Positions 11,439-21,827 of a stretch of DNA of 64,000 bases are shown here, piece after piece. The stretch is from Topomyia yanbarensis (Eukaryota; Arthropoda; Insecta; Diptera; Culicidae): NCBI RefSeq assembly GCF_030247195.1, contig NW_026683334.1:19622-83621 (forward strand). Reading direction: 5' to 3'. The notes below the pieces were generated by a model. The model worked only from the letters and a program-made list of their open reading frames with translations. It had not been told where the DNA came from and searched no databases. Every line of letters starts with the position of its first letter. Positions within the stretch are counted from its first letter, which is position 1. A program made the position numbers and the translations under genes.

Positions 11439-11994
11439 AATTAATTAAATGAATCAAATTGATTTAATTCATCCAGTGAATACAATGAATCAAATTAATG
11501 AAATGGATCAAATGAATAAAAAGAATGGATGAACAAAATGAATAAAGTAAAAAATAAATGAAATGCATAAATAGAACAAACGAATCAAATAAACAAAATG
11601 AGCTGAAGTGATAAAATGAATAAAAAGAAGAAAATGAGCAGAATTAAATGCATTGATTTAAATGAAAAATTGAACAATGGTAAAAGGTTATAAATTAATA
11701 TAAAGAAATAAATTGAATCAAATGAATTATTTGGATGAAATGATTAAAACTGAAGATTATTAAAATGAAGAAACTGAACAAAATGAATAAACTGGAAAAA
11801 ATGAATAAAATGCATACAACGAAAACAATGAAAAAAATTATTTAAATGAATGATATGAGTAAAATGCACAAAAAGAATAAACTGATCAGAGTGAATGCAA
11901 AGAATGAAACGAATAAAATAAGTAAAATGAACGCAATGAACAAAACGAATAAAAAAATGCTGAATGAAATAATTAATTAAAATGAAATGGTCAT

Positions 11995-12414
11995 TGTAAA
12001 ATTTAGTAATTTCTCCCGATTCCGAACTTTTAACTTCAATTCGCGAACCGGCCTTCGACCTTGAAGGTGGACTGTATAATTTTCCGTTTGGTTGGATTTC
12101 GGATCTCAACCGATAAAGCTTACCCGCTTGATGTGCTTGTTGATATAAAACTAAACTTTATTCCTAAATTGTCCCCCTTTTTATTGCTGTTGTGTGGTTG
12201 TGGTAGTGTTAATTTTGATTGTAGTTTTTAGTACATTTCATTTTTCATAGCATGTAGGTATATAAATCTAGTGTGTAGTATATAAGTATAGTTTAAGTGT
12301 TAGGTACAGGATCCTAGGGTTACCCGTAGATTTAAGTTCAAAAATATTTTTAATTATATTTAGGGTTAAGAAGAAATTCAATAAATTCATTTTATTTCTG
12401 TTGACGATTTAACA
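11995..12414 (-). repeat. BEL/Pao 3' LTR (element orientation)
   Basis: 420 bp, no difference seen from the other LTR. On the minus strand, AATAAA hexamers lie at about 12180-12185 and 12157-12162 and would serve polyadenylation of the element RNA. Confidence 0.93.
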
Positions 12415-12428
12415 TCCTGGCCGCCAAA
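12415..12428 (-). other. Candidate polypurine tract
   Basis: Immediately before the 3' LTR the minus strand reads TTGGCGGCCAGGA, purine-rich with a GCC interruption. The position is right for plus-strand priming. Assignment is by position and resemblance to other BEL elements. Confidence 0.5.
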
Positions 12429-12433
12429 ATGAA

Positions 12434-14272
12434 TTATTTTTCCTCGTGAGATGAAATGGGTGTGATAGATCTGGACTGGGTTAGATCACTCGGGCTAACT
12501 TCCACTGGTAGTAGGCACAATTTGTTCACTGCTCTCTGGGTGATTCCGTTGTTGGTTTTTACAGATGCCAAACGAACCAGTCCATCTTCGCCTGGGTGAA
12601 CGTCAACGACTCTGCCGATCGCCCACCGCTGTGGGGGAAGATTCTCATCTCGTAGCAGCACTATTGCATTCTTCGCGAGATTTGATGTTTCTTCCGTCCA
12701 ACGATAACGATTCTGCAACGTGTTGAGATATTCGTGGTGCCAGCGTCGCCAAAAGTGCTGACTGAGATTTTGAACACGTTGCCATCGAGAAAGGCGGCTT
12801 TCGGGAATTCCGCTGAGATCTGGTTCGGGTATTGCGTTTAATGGCTTACCTACCAGAAAATGTCCCGGCGTCAATGGTTGTAAATCCTGAGGGTCCTCTG
12901 ACATGGGAGTTATTGGACGAGAGTTGAGTGCCGCTTCTACCTGAATGAGAGCGGTCGTAAATTCGGTTTCGGTGAGCATTGCATTTCCCATGATGCGACG
13001 AAGATGCAGCTTCATCGATTTGACCGCCGCCTCCCATATTCCTCCTAATGATGGAGAGCGGGGTGCAATGAAGAGAAAGTGAATGCCATTATCGATGCCT
13101 TCGTTAGTTACGGCATCCCGATGGCGTTGTGTCAGGAAGAGTTTACGTAGCTCGCTTAATTCTCGTTGGGCTCCAACAAAATTGCGACCGTTATCGCAGT
13201 AGATGGTGCTGGGTTTTCCACGTCTGCCTGTGAAGCGTCGTAGACTGGCGATGAATCCGTCAGTCGTCATATCCGGAACTAGGTCTAGGTGGACCGCCTT
13301 GACTGCAAGGCACACATATACCGCAACGTACCCCTTTACAGGGTCTGCCTTCCGATTAGGTGGTTTCAGGAATACAGGTCCGGCGAAATCCACTCCCACA
13401 TTTTCAAAGGGAAAGGATTTGTTTACTCGGACCGGTGGTAGATCGCCCATCAACTGTTCCAACGATCTGGGGCGAGCACGGGTGCAAGTGATACAGTCGT
13501 GTACAATTGAACGGACGCATTCCCGGCCCCTAAGTGGCCAGAACCTTTGACGAATTGTTGACAGCAGCAAATTAGGGCCTCCATGCATGGTTTTCTCGTG
13601 ATAACGTCTCGCAATTAACGTGGTGAGGTGATGTTTTGCCGGAAGCACGATGGGATGTTTTTCGTCGATGGCGAGAGCGGAATGATGCAACCGGCCACCA
13701 ACTCGAATAAGGCCATCAACTAGTTGCGGTTTCAGAAATCTCAGCTTAGATTTCGGGTGTAACTTTTGGTTCCGCTCCAATTGCCTCCTATCTAGAGCAA
13801 AGTGTTCTTCTTGGACACGACGAACGAGAGTGATTAACGCGCGGTCAATTTCCGCGGAGGATAACGAACCGATCACACGGACGCTTGCTTCGCAACGGGT
13901 ATTCTCGCGGAAACGGTGCCACCACGCGCAGGTGCGAATCAACCGGTTCAGGTGTGAGTAACGATTGATTATATCTTCTGGTTGCGTAGTTGCTACTAAT
14001 GAAACAACCTTCCTAAGTTCAGGAACTTCACCGCATTCTTTTCTCGAGACTGGATTTTTCGGCCAAGCGATATCCAAAGCATTCACCCATCTGGGTCCAT
14101 GCCACCACAAAGAACAGTTTAACAGATGATGTAGACTCATGCCTCTAGACAAAAGATCAGCAGGGTTGTCCTCCGACGGCACGTGATTCCAAGTAGCAGA
14201 AGCAGTATGTTCTTGGATCTCGGCCACTCTGTTCGCCACGAAAGTTTTCCAGTTTGAAGCAGGTGCCGATAT
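12434..14272 (-). CDS. BEL/Pao polyprotein, C-terminal part: rest of RNase H, integrase
   Basis: This is the direct in-frame continuation after the TAG and has no ATG of its own near the start, so it would be made only by read-through or is dead. Residues are counted from codon 14237-14239. It begins in RNase H (WNHVPSEDNPADLLSRG). The integrase zinc-binding HHCC motif lies at about 204-252 (ending HDCITC). The DDE triad is visible as VDFAG (D284), YCDNGRNF (D349) and GGIWEAAVK (E403). A C-terminal domain typical of Pao integrases follows (WQRVQNLSQHFWRRW, then LPPQRWAIGRVVDVHPGEDG). The stop lies 20 bp before the 3' LTR, so the coding region fills the element. No frameshift is seen. Confidence 0.9.
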   Translation of the reverse strand: MSAPASNWKTFVANRVAEIQEHTASATWNHVPSEDNPADLLSRGMSLHHLLNCSLWWHGPRWVNALDIAWPKNPVSRKECGEVPELRKVVSLVATTQPEDIINRYSHLNRLIRTCAWWHRFRENTRCEASVRVIGSLSSAEIDRALITLVRRVQEEHFALDRRQLERNQKLHPKSKLRFLKPQLVDGLIRVGGRLHHSALAIDEKHPIVLPAKHHLTTLIARRYHEKTMHGGPNLLLSTIRQRFWPLRGRECVRSIVHDCITCTRARPRSLEQLMGDLPPVRVNKSFPFENVGVDFAGPVFLKPPNRKADPVKGYVAVYVCLAVKAVHLDLVPDMTTDGFIASLRRFTGRRGKPSTIYCDNGRNFVGAQRELSELRKLFLTQRHRDAVTNEGIDNGIHFLFIAPRSPSLGGIWEAAVKSMKLHLRRIMGNAMLTETEFTTALIQVEAALNSRPITPMSEDPQDLQPLTPGHFLVGKPLNAIPEPDLSGIPESRLSRWQRVQNLSQHFWRRWHHEYLNTLQNRYRWTEETSNLAKNAIVLLRDENLPPQRWAIGRVVDVHPGEDGLVRLASVKTNNGITQRAVNKLCLLPVEVSPSDLTQSRSITPISSHEEK

Positions 14273-14275
14273 CTA
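14273..14275 (-). other. In-frame amber codon within RNase H of the BEL/Pao polyprotein
   Basis: TAG joins two long frames that are exactly in phase. It is the only interruption over about 5.4 kb of coding sequence. The following codon is ATA; no known strong read-through context (such as TGA followed by CTA) is present. A nonsense point mutation is the simplest reading. Confidence 0.85.
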
Positions 14276-17200
14276 ACTCAGAACGACGGTGGAATCCGTC
14301 CACAGGTAGGTTGGTATGGAGATGCCTGTACTAGCGGTGACTTGGACGAGAAGATGTGTGAGAAGAAGCGCAGCGGAGAGTTCCAATCGTGGGATTGACT
14401 TGCTATCAACTGGAGCCACTCGGGATTTTGCTGTAAGCAGTTGTACAGAACATTGTCCGGAAGCGTTGATCGACCTCAAGTAAAGGCATGCGCCATATGC
14501 CTGCTCTGACGCGTCACTGAATCCATGGATCTGCAGATCATGATGCGGGAACAATATTGCGGCTCGTGGTACTCGAAGATTTTCCAAGCACGGTATATCT
14601 AGCTGGTAATTGTTCCATTCCTGTGCGTACTGTGACGGCAATGGTGCGTCCCAATCGAGTTGATGTTTCCACAGAGACTGCATTATAATTTTTGCACGAA
14701 CTATGCTTGGTCCTACTAACCCAAGAGGGTCAAAAAGACTGCTCATCTGTGACAGCACAGTCCGTTTGGTGAGCTGTTGATTTCCTTTCCACTTTGGTGG
14801 TTTGAATGAAAGCGTATCTGCGGCTGGCTCCCAACGTAATCCGAGAGCGGTAATAGAAGAATCTCGATCTAATTCCAACAGTGTGCGGGTTTCGCGAAGA
14901 TTTTCTGGAACTATATTCAAAACTTCTTGAGAATTTGCCGACCATTGTCGAAGAGGAAAACCGCCGGCGTTGAGTAGACAAATCATCTGCTTACAAATTC
15001 GTTGAAGCTCTAACGTGTCGTTTGCTCCGGTGAGAAGATTATCAACGTAGAAATCCTTCTTAGCTATGCGAGCAGCCACTGGAAATTTCATTTTCTCGTC
15101 CTCAGCCAGTTGTAACAGGACACGTGTAGCTAGGAAGGGCGAATTGTTTAACCCGTAGGTAACCGTCTGCAGCTGGTACAATTTCAGGGAGTCCCGGGGA
15201 TCCCCTCGCCAAAGGATGCGTTGTAACGGTTGATCGGATGGATGCACCAGCACCTGTCTAAACATTTTTTCAATGTCTGCTGAAACAACGTATCTGTGAA
15301 TGCGAAACCGTAGCACGAGCGCCACGAGAGTGTCCTGTATAGTGGGCCCAGGTAGCAACGTATCGTTTAGCGCCAATCCGGAACGTGATTTACAAGACGC
15401 ATCGAATACTGTTCTCAGTTTTGTAGTACTACTGTCAAGTTTAAGTACTCCATGATGTGGTAGTATAAACTGTGGACGTACCTCAAGTTCTTGAGGGCTT
15501 ACCTCACGCATGTGGCCCAAGGATATATACTGATCGATGAAATCTTTGTACATGGCCATCCTTTCTAGATCTTGTTGCAATGAACGTTCCAATGAGAGAA
15601 ATCGTCGAGTGGCCTGGTATTTGTTGTCGCCTAGCAGTATAATCAATTCTTCGCGTTCCGGTAGTTTTACCATATAACGGCTTTCAGGCGTTCGCGAAGT
15701 ATTAGCAATACAATGTTCTTCACAAATTCGATCGGTGGGCGACCATCCCTTCGAGTCCCGAACTGTTTCTAGTTCCCAAAACTTACGAAGAAGTTCTTCA
15801 AGGCGTACAGTACTGCTTGAAAAACAGGATCGTGGATCTGTGTGATCGTGATCTGATATCACGCAAGCGCCGGAGACAAACCATCCAAGTGCCGAATTCT
15901 GCAGTATCGGTAGTTGCTCACCCAATTGAATACGACCATACCGTAGCGTGTTGAAAAAATACTCAGCACCCAAAATGATGTCGATTTGCTTTGACAAATG
16001 GAATGTAGGATCGGCTAACTGTACTGCTTCAGGGATATGCCATCCTCGTATATTAATGGTAGATGATGGCAGAGTGATGGCAAGGTGCGGCAGAATCAAA
16101 AGTCTGGGTTCAATTGTAAATGGAGAAACTCTGGACGACACCTTGGCGGTGACGAATTGCGTTGCTTTCGTAGTTGTCTGGCCGATACCGCTGACCAGAA
16201 TGGGAGATGGTGCACTTGAACAAGGAAGCTTCAGTTTTTGACAAAGTGCGCGGGTTATAAAATGACTCTGCGATCCTGAGTCCAACAAGCATCTAGCTGT
16301 GATTCTGCGTCCTCCAATGTCCTCAACTTCTACTAGCGCAGTAGGAAGAATTACGGTGTTCTGTTGATTTTCCTTATCGCATGCTACCGTGGCGTAGTGA
16401 AAATTCCCCGGCAAACTAAACGGTTGCATTGTGGCGGGGTTTCTGGTGGCCTTTGGTGGTTGTGTAGAATGAAATTGAGCAGACGATGGTTGCAGTGCAG
16501 CAGTTGAAGTATGAGTGCTTTCGACAGCAGTCGGTTGAGCTACAAGGGTAACTGTTCCATTAGGCTGGGGAGCAGAAGGGGTCTGCTGTGTAAACTGTGC
16601 TCCGTGGAGAAGTGAGTGATGTTTACGCGGACATCGATTGCATGATTTCCACGGACAATTTTTAGCAAAGTGGTCGACATGACGGAGGCAATTGAGACAC
16701 AGCTTCTTGAATCTGACGACTTCCAATCGCTGTTGGTCTGACAATCTTTGAAATTGCGGACATTGATAGAGAGAATGATCCTGATTACACTGTTCACATT
16801 TTCTCGTGCTCTGGGGACCTAGCTTAGTGGACGAACAGCTAATATGAGCGCCAAACTTAACTGGTGGCTTAGGCTTGGGTTCGCGCTCCCGTCCAGCAAG
16901 GGAAGAGGGTCCAACTGATTGAAGAACCCTTGCATAATTTTGCAGAAAGTTTACCATCGAGATGTAAGATGGCATGGTATCATCACAATCCTCAAAAATA
17001 GGGTCAGCCGTCCCTCCAAGCACGGCGGCTACGTTGTCTGAATCGAGGCGAGCGCAGTAGTTTTCCCATTCACGCAACGTGTGGGAATCCAAACGAATTG
17101 ACAACTGGTAGACCAACATAGAACTCCAGGCATCCGTACCTTCTCCCAAACGTCTTAAAACGGAAATATGCTGTTCGAATTTGTCCACCAGCCCTAAAAG

Positions 17201-17854
17201 TTCATCGGCTGTCTCCCTTTTCATAGCAGGAGTATCGAACAAGGCCTTTATGTGACATCGAACTAACTGACGCTTGTTCTCATAACGCAATTTCAATGCA
17301 CGCCACGCATCGTTGTATCCTTCATCACAAACCGAAATGGCCTCAATGATTCTCGCAGCCTCACCGTGAACTAGTCCCTTCAAATATTGAAACTTATCGA
17401 TGTTAGCTACCTCCTCACGATTGCCTATAGCGGACTCGAAAGCATCCCGGAACACACACCAATCTTCCAATTTGCCAGTGAAACGGGGAAGGTTCAGTTC
17501 AGGGTAACGAATGTGGCTGAGCTGACGAACGTGAACGGTGTGAGCACTTTGGGCATGGTTGTCCTTGATTTGTTTTGTATAAAATGCTCGAAGGGCGCAG
17601 TATTTATTTTCAAACTCAGCACGTTCCTCTCTATAGCACCCACCATGCATCTCTAAAACACACACTACACGTCGATATTCCTTAGCAATTTCTTCCAGTC
17701 TTTCCGCCCACGTGTCTATCAACTCAGTATTTTTTCCATTCTTGTAATCCTTTGCACTTTGCATCAACTGTGCTAAGGTCTCCAGCAAATGCTCCTTATT
17801 CTTTTTTAAAAACTCCTCTTCATGCTCACTGCTCACTGACTCGTCCTTCAGCAT
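14273..17854 (-). CDS. BEL/Pao polyprotein, N-terminal part: Gag-like, protease, reverse transcriptase, start of RNase H
   Basis: Would make capsid-like protein and the enzymes for reverse transcription. Residues are counted from the ATG at 17854. A Gag-like domain (DUF1759 type, LPRFTGKLEDW then FQYLKGLVHGEAAR) spans about 120-240. Zinc knuckles lie at about 353-413 (CEQCNQDHSLYQC, CLNCLRHVDHFAKNC). The retropepsin-like active site is ARCLLDSGSQSHF, with the Asp at 525. The reverse transcriptase spans about 780-1000, with VSADIEKMFRQV and the catalytic box YVDN at 936-939. The last residues, LWTDSTVVLS, belong to RNase H and are cut by TAG at 14273-14275. The same frame continues immediately downstream. 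In the YVDN box the second acidic residue is Asn (AAT codon, 15038-15040); I cannot tell whether this is a mutation or the norm of this subfamily. A start upstream of the ATG would need a non-ATG codon. Confidence 0.9.
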   Translation of the reverse strand: MLKDESVSSEHEEEFLKKNKEHLLETLAQLMQSAKDYKNGKNTELIDTWAERLEEIAKEYRRVVCVLEMHGGCYREERAEFENKYCALRAFYTKQIKDNHAQSAHTVHVRQLSHIRYPELNLPRFTGKLEDWCVFRDAFESAIGNREEVANIDKFQYLKGLVHGEAARIIEAISVCDEGYNDAWRALKLRYENKRQLVRCHIKALFDTPAMKRETADELLGLVDKFEQHISVLRRLGEGTDAWSSMLVYQLSIRLDSHTLREWENYCARLDSDNVAAVLGGTADPIFEDCDDTMPSYISMVNFLQNYARVLQSVGPSSLAGREREPKPKPPVKFGAHISCSSTKLGPQSTRKCEQCNQDHSLYQCPQFQRLSDQQRLEVVRFKKLCLNCLRHVDHFAKNCPWKSCNRCPRKHHSLLHGAQFTQQTPSAPQPNGTVTLVAQPTAVESTHTSTAALQPSSAQFHSTQPPKATRNPATMQPFSLPGNFHYATVACDKENQQNTVILPTALVEVEDIGGRRITARCLLDSGSQSHFITRALCQKLKLPCSSAPSPILVSGIGQTTTKATQFVTAKVSSRVSPFTIEPRLLILPHLAITLPSSTINIRGWHIPEAVQLADPTFHLSKQIDIILGAEYFFNTLRYGRIQLGEQLPILQNSALGWFVSGACVISDHDHTDPRSCFSSSTVRLEELLRKFWELETVRDSKGWSPTDRICEEHCIANTSRTPESRYMVKLPEREELIILLGDNKYQATRRFLSLERSLQQDLERMAMYKDFIDQYISLGHMREVSPQELEVRPQFILPHHGVLKLDSSTTKLRTVFDASCKSRSGLALNDTLLPGPTIQDTLVALVLRFRIHRYVVSADIEKMFRQVLVHPSDQPLQRILWRGDPRDSLKLYQLQTVTYGLNNSPFLATRVLLQLAEDEKMKFPVAARIAKKDFYVDNLLTGANDTLELQRICKQMICLLNAGGFPLRQWSANSQEVLNIVPENLRETRTLLELDRDSSITALGLRWEPAADTLSFKPPKWKGNQQLTKRTVLSQMSSLFDPLGLVGPSIVRAKIIMQSLWKHQLDWDAPLPSQYAQEWNNYQLDIPCLENLRVPRAAILFPHHDLQIHGFSDASEQAYGACLYLRSINASGQCSVQLLTAKSRVAPVDSKSIPRLELSAALLLTHLLVQVTASTGISIPTYLWTDSTVVLS

Positions 17855-18625
17855 GTTCAGCGATTTCCGTGGCACTACGCGAACCGATTCGAGTCGTACG
17901 ATTTCTCCTTCCCGGGCCAACTCGCGGGTTGACTCTACCGTCCCGATAGCGACGATCCGAATTTTACGACGGGTGTGATCCTTCCCGGGTCACTACGCGG
18001 AATGGCACTACCGAACCGACGCGATTGTCGTATGTAAGGAATATATAGATCGAATTCCCTTACTCAGCACTGGTTACCTTCAGTGTTTCTCAGGGTGGCC
18101 GATGATAGCAGTCCTTACAGCCTCCCGGCGAAATAAATGAAACACGTGCAGGTGATAATCAGTTTGCTGTTCACTCAGCGAAAGTCAATGCCGACATTGG
18201 CGTCGTCAGCAATTATATCATAAGAACAATGCGAAGTACCACACAATCACTTTTATTCCTCCTTTACTTTCGACAATCCAAAGTTTATCACAATGCGGTG
18301 ATAGTTGACCAACAATGGCTTTGTTCACGGTCAACTGGGAAGCACATACGAGAACGGGTATTACAATGCGGTCTATCGCAACCACGCGGTTTCTATTGAT
18401 CGACACGCGGTATTGTGGGCACTATGTTCGTCGTTTAGCGATCAAATTCGTGATCTTGGAGGATCCGCAGGTTATTCACTTTTTTCACCCTTTGAGCAGT
18501 GGATGGCGAAACGTATCGCACCACGTTCACGGTACACGTGATTAATTCGATTAGCACAATTTACGATAAACCGGCGGCGATTATCACTGTCAGTACTAGT
18601 CCTCGAGATCCGGCTCGAAGGACCA
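17855..18625 (-). other. BEL/Pao 5' leader
   Basis: About 770 bp between the 5' LTR and the first in-frame ATG (17852-17854). The reading frame stays open upstream to about 17990, but through non-ATG codons only. No other coding content is apparent. It should hold packaging and dimerisation signals, which cannot be identified by eye. Confidence 0.6.
18608..18625 (-). other. Candidate primer binding site
   Basis: Directly inside the 5' LTR the minus strand reads TGGTCCTTCGAGCCGGAT. It starts with TGG, as expected for pairing with a tRNA CCA end. I could not match it to a specific tRNA, and the spacing does not fit a simple 3'-end match to a T arm. Confidence 0.55.
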
Positions 18626-19045
18626 TGTAAAATTTAGTAATTTCTCCCGATTCCGAACTTTTAACTTCAATTCGCGAACCGGCCTTCGACCTTGAAGGTG
18701 GACTGTATAATTTTCCGTTTGGTTGGATTTCGGATCTCAACCGATAAAGCTTACCCGCTTGATGTGCTTGTTGATATAAAACTAAACTTTATTCCTAAAT
18801 TGTCCCCCTTTTTATTGCTGTTGTGTGGTTGTGGTAGTGTTAATTTTGATTGTAGTTTTTAGTACATTTCATTTTTCATAGCATGTAGGTATATAAATCT
18901 AGTGTGTAGTATATAAGTATAGTTTAAGTGTTAGGTACAGGATCCTAGGGTTACCCGTAGATTTAAGTTCAAAAATATTTTTAATTATATTTAGGGTTAA
19001 GAAGAAATTCAATAAATTCATTTTATTTCTGTTGACGATTTAACA
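18626..19045 (-). repeat. BEL/Pao 5' LTR (element orientation)
   Basis: 420 bp, first LTR for minus-strand transcription. Read on the minus strand it starts TGTTAAATCGTC and ends in TTACA. TATA-like stretches and AATAAA signals lie within it, as expected for promoter and polyadenylation functions, although the transcription start cannot be placed by eye. Confidence 0.93.
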
Positions 19046-19847
19046 GTCATATATTTGAAGCTAAAAACATTTTTGAATAAAGAAAATGAATAAACCGGAT
19101 TGTACGAATTTGAGAACCATTGCATCAGAAAGTTTTGAAATGTTTTTGAAGAATCCTATCTTCTGAGAAAAGCCTAATAAATATACAATGGACTTTCTAG
19201 GGCTTCCATCTCTTTTGGTTTTATTCTTTTTGTTTTCATGCTTCTTTACTTGACGGCGTCGTTTTAAGATTATCTGGTGTTTCTACTTTATTGTTGGACC
19301 TTAATTAGTTATCAGGAACCTGGAACGTTCAATTTGCTTTGGATTTTGAAGTTTACTTTTTGGTCACATATTCCCGAAAAAAAGATTTATGTACAGAATA
19401 GAATTTACTGGTCCAGTATTTTAACGCGCAATTGAATATAGTAAAGTGAGACAAGGTCACATGTGCTTTCAAGCCCCTTGAACAGAGAACGACAGGAAGA
19501 ATGCGATTCGTGAATGAGACAGATAGATATTTCAAAGTTTTTATTTGCATTGAAGTAAATAGTGTGAAATGTCTAGGCTATGTCGATAGCATAAAAGCCA
19601 TGTATTCAGTTGATTGCAATGCAGTCTCTTTCCATTCATCCTTATAGCTTTTATATTGTTTCATTCGGAATTCTCGTGCAGGAAATATGGATTATTTTTG
19701 GGAACACAAATATCAAACGAAAACAAATAAGTGGTCTTTAACTTGCAACGTTAATGATAAGTTATCTAAAAATTCATTTTAATATGAAAAATACCAGAAA
19801 AAAATTATGGCGCTCAGTTCGGTCTGGCTTAACGCAGGCCAAATGTG

Positions 19848-20336
19848 CAACTGATACAACTCATGGTTCATTCCCCTGCGCAACGTTCCGTCGTCCATCT
19901 GCACGCCACCATAGATGGTACGCAACACCTTTCGTTCGAAAACTCCAAGGGCGCGTTGGTTCTCCACGAGCATAGTCCAGGTCTCGTGGCCGTAGAGGAC
20001 CACCGATCTAATCAGCGTCTTGAAGATAATCTACTCAGTGCGGCGGCGAATTTTGTTCGACCGGAGCGTCCTCTGGATTCCAAAGTAGGCACGATTTCCC
20101 GCTAATATCCGTCTCTGAATTTCTCTGCTGTTATCATTGTCGTCGGTTACCAGTGAGCCCAAATAAATGAATTCGTCGACCATCTCGATTTCGTCACCGT
20201 CAAACCGAACTCGGGTGGGAGGTTCACATTGTCGTTTCTAGAACCTCTTCCTCTCATGTATTTTGTCTTCGAAACGTTGATGGCAAGTCAAATCCTGCTG
20301 GCTTCAGCTTTCAGTCTTTGAGCATATATTTCATTC
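19848..20336 (-). pseudogene. RTE-type LINE fragment, copy 2 (shorter)
   Basis: Same fragment as copy 1 but missing the C-terminal tail after NHELYQL. It is joined instead to an unrelated stretch near 19800-19848. In-frame segments such as VVLYGHETWTM-like and RALGVFERKVLRTIYGG are readable, and stops and frame changes remain. Not functional. Confidence 0.72.
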
Positions 20337-20640
20337 AAAATTCAATAGAGATACGAATAGTTTAAATATCGCACGTGGAATGTCTCTTTTGAAAATTTTC
20401 ATCGTCAAACTTTCATATTACCCAGTTAAGCCAAATATTTTTCTGATATAGCAATGAATTTCCTTAATTATAATGTAGATACAGGCTTTGAATACAATTG
20501 AATTAAAGTTGAGTTGATGTAGCAGTAGACAAAAATAGTTTTGTTTTCTCAAACCTTCGCAATTACAATTAATAAATATTTCAGATTAGCAGATTATCAC
20601 ACAACTTAGAAATGGATACAGAAATAGCTAGATAGATGCG

Positions 20641-20776
<136 letters not shown>

Positions 20777-21364
20777 CGTGTGAGGAATGGCAAATGAAGG
20801 TTAATGCAGTGACATTATTTTTATAGGTATATTATTATGATATATTTATTTCTTACATTCTTATCATAAATAATGTAAGTAGTGATTTTTGCGCCATAAC
20901 CAGTATAACCTAAATCTTGCAAAAGAGCTAAATTTTCGCTAGATTTTTGGGCTTCAAATATATACTTGCTTTCGTTGACGCCACAAGTATAATTATATTA
21001 GAAATCTTTTATCTCACTACTAGGTGAATTACTTGTTGATCTGTGTATTGATATACCACCCAACATTCACCTCATGATTGAACGCAAGGCCTGATCCAAG
21101 GGATAAATACTAGAACTCACTATTTCTTTATCAACACATTATTTTGTCTTTGAAGTGAACTTATATATTGATTTTTGGGAAATAGTTCATTTATTTTAAA
21201 GGTAATTCACAAAATGTTCTCAACATCGAATTCCTTGAATCACGTAGATGTGTTTTCATACCCCGATATTCAAAATCGGTTTAGTTTTGCCCCTAAAACA
21301 CCAGTAAAGCAATACTCTGTATGAAACAATCTCATTTTTAGTTAGTGGAAATTGGTAAGCGAGG

Positions 21365-21827
21365 ATTAAAAATACAAAATGTTCAATATCTCCGCCGCTC
21401 GTGCACGGATTTAGACAATCTAAATCTTGTTAGAAAGGTATTTTTACATTTCTATTTATGTGCAGATTGTGGAACAATATTGTATTGTTCGAAAGTTATT
21501 TGCAAAAAACCTGTTGTGTTTTGACAAAATCGCCCATATCTCAGAAAGTAAACAACATATCGAAAATCAAAGATAATAGTGTCAAATGGCATCGTTAGGC
21601 CTTTCATTTGAAACTAATTTTATTAAGATCGGTTCAGCCATTGCTGAGATAATTACATGATATTTTGTACATACATTCATACACACATACACACACATAC
21701 AGACATTGTCTCAATTTGCCGAGCTGAGTCGATTTGTATATGAGACTCGGCCCTCCGGGCCTCGGAAAAAGTTTTCAAAGTTTGAGCGAATCCTATACAT
21801 TTCTTTTGTAAGAAATGTAAAAATTGA
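21365..21827 (+). repeat. Hairpin-ended dispersed repeat, copy 3
   Basis: Longer copy of the family within array unit 3, including the upstream segment with GTTCGAAAGTTATTTGC. Terminal palindrome 21797-21818. Confidence 0.85.

Larger units (their letters stand above)
11995..19045 (-). mobile_element. BEL/Pao LTR retrotransposon, nearly intact
   Basis: 7,051-bp element in minus orientation. Two 420-bp LTRs (TG...CA ends) look identical by eye. The 5-bp target duplication GTCAT lies at 11990-11994 and 19046-19050. Array units 1 and 4 preserve the unoccupied target. The internal region encodes, in order, Gag-like region, aspartic protease, reverse transcriptase, RNase H and integrase in one frame, the BEL/Pao order. 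No envelope frame is present. The single visible lesion is an in-frame TAG at 14273-14275. Identical LTRs indicate very recent insertion. Confidence 0.93.

Noticed and set aside
15948..17949. Plus-strand frames of 60-97 codons opposite the BEL polyprotein.
   Set aside because: Antisense shadows of a well-supported coding region.
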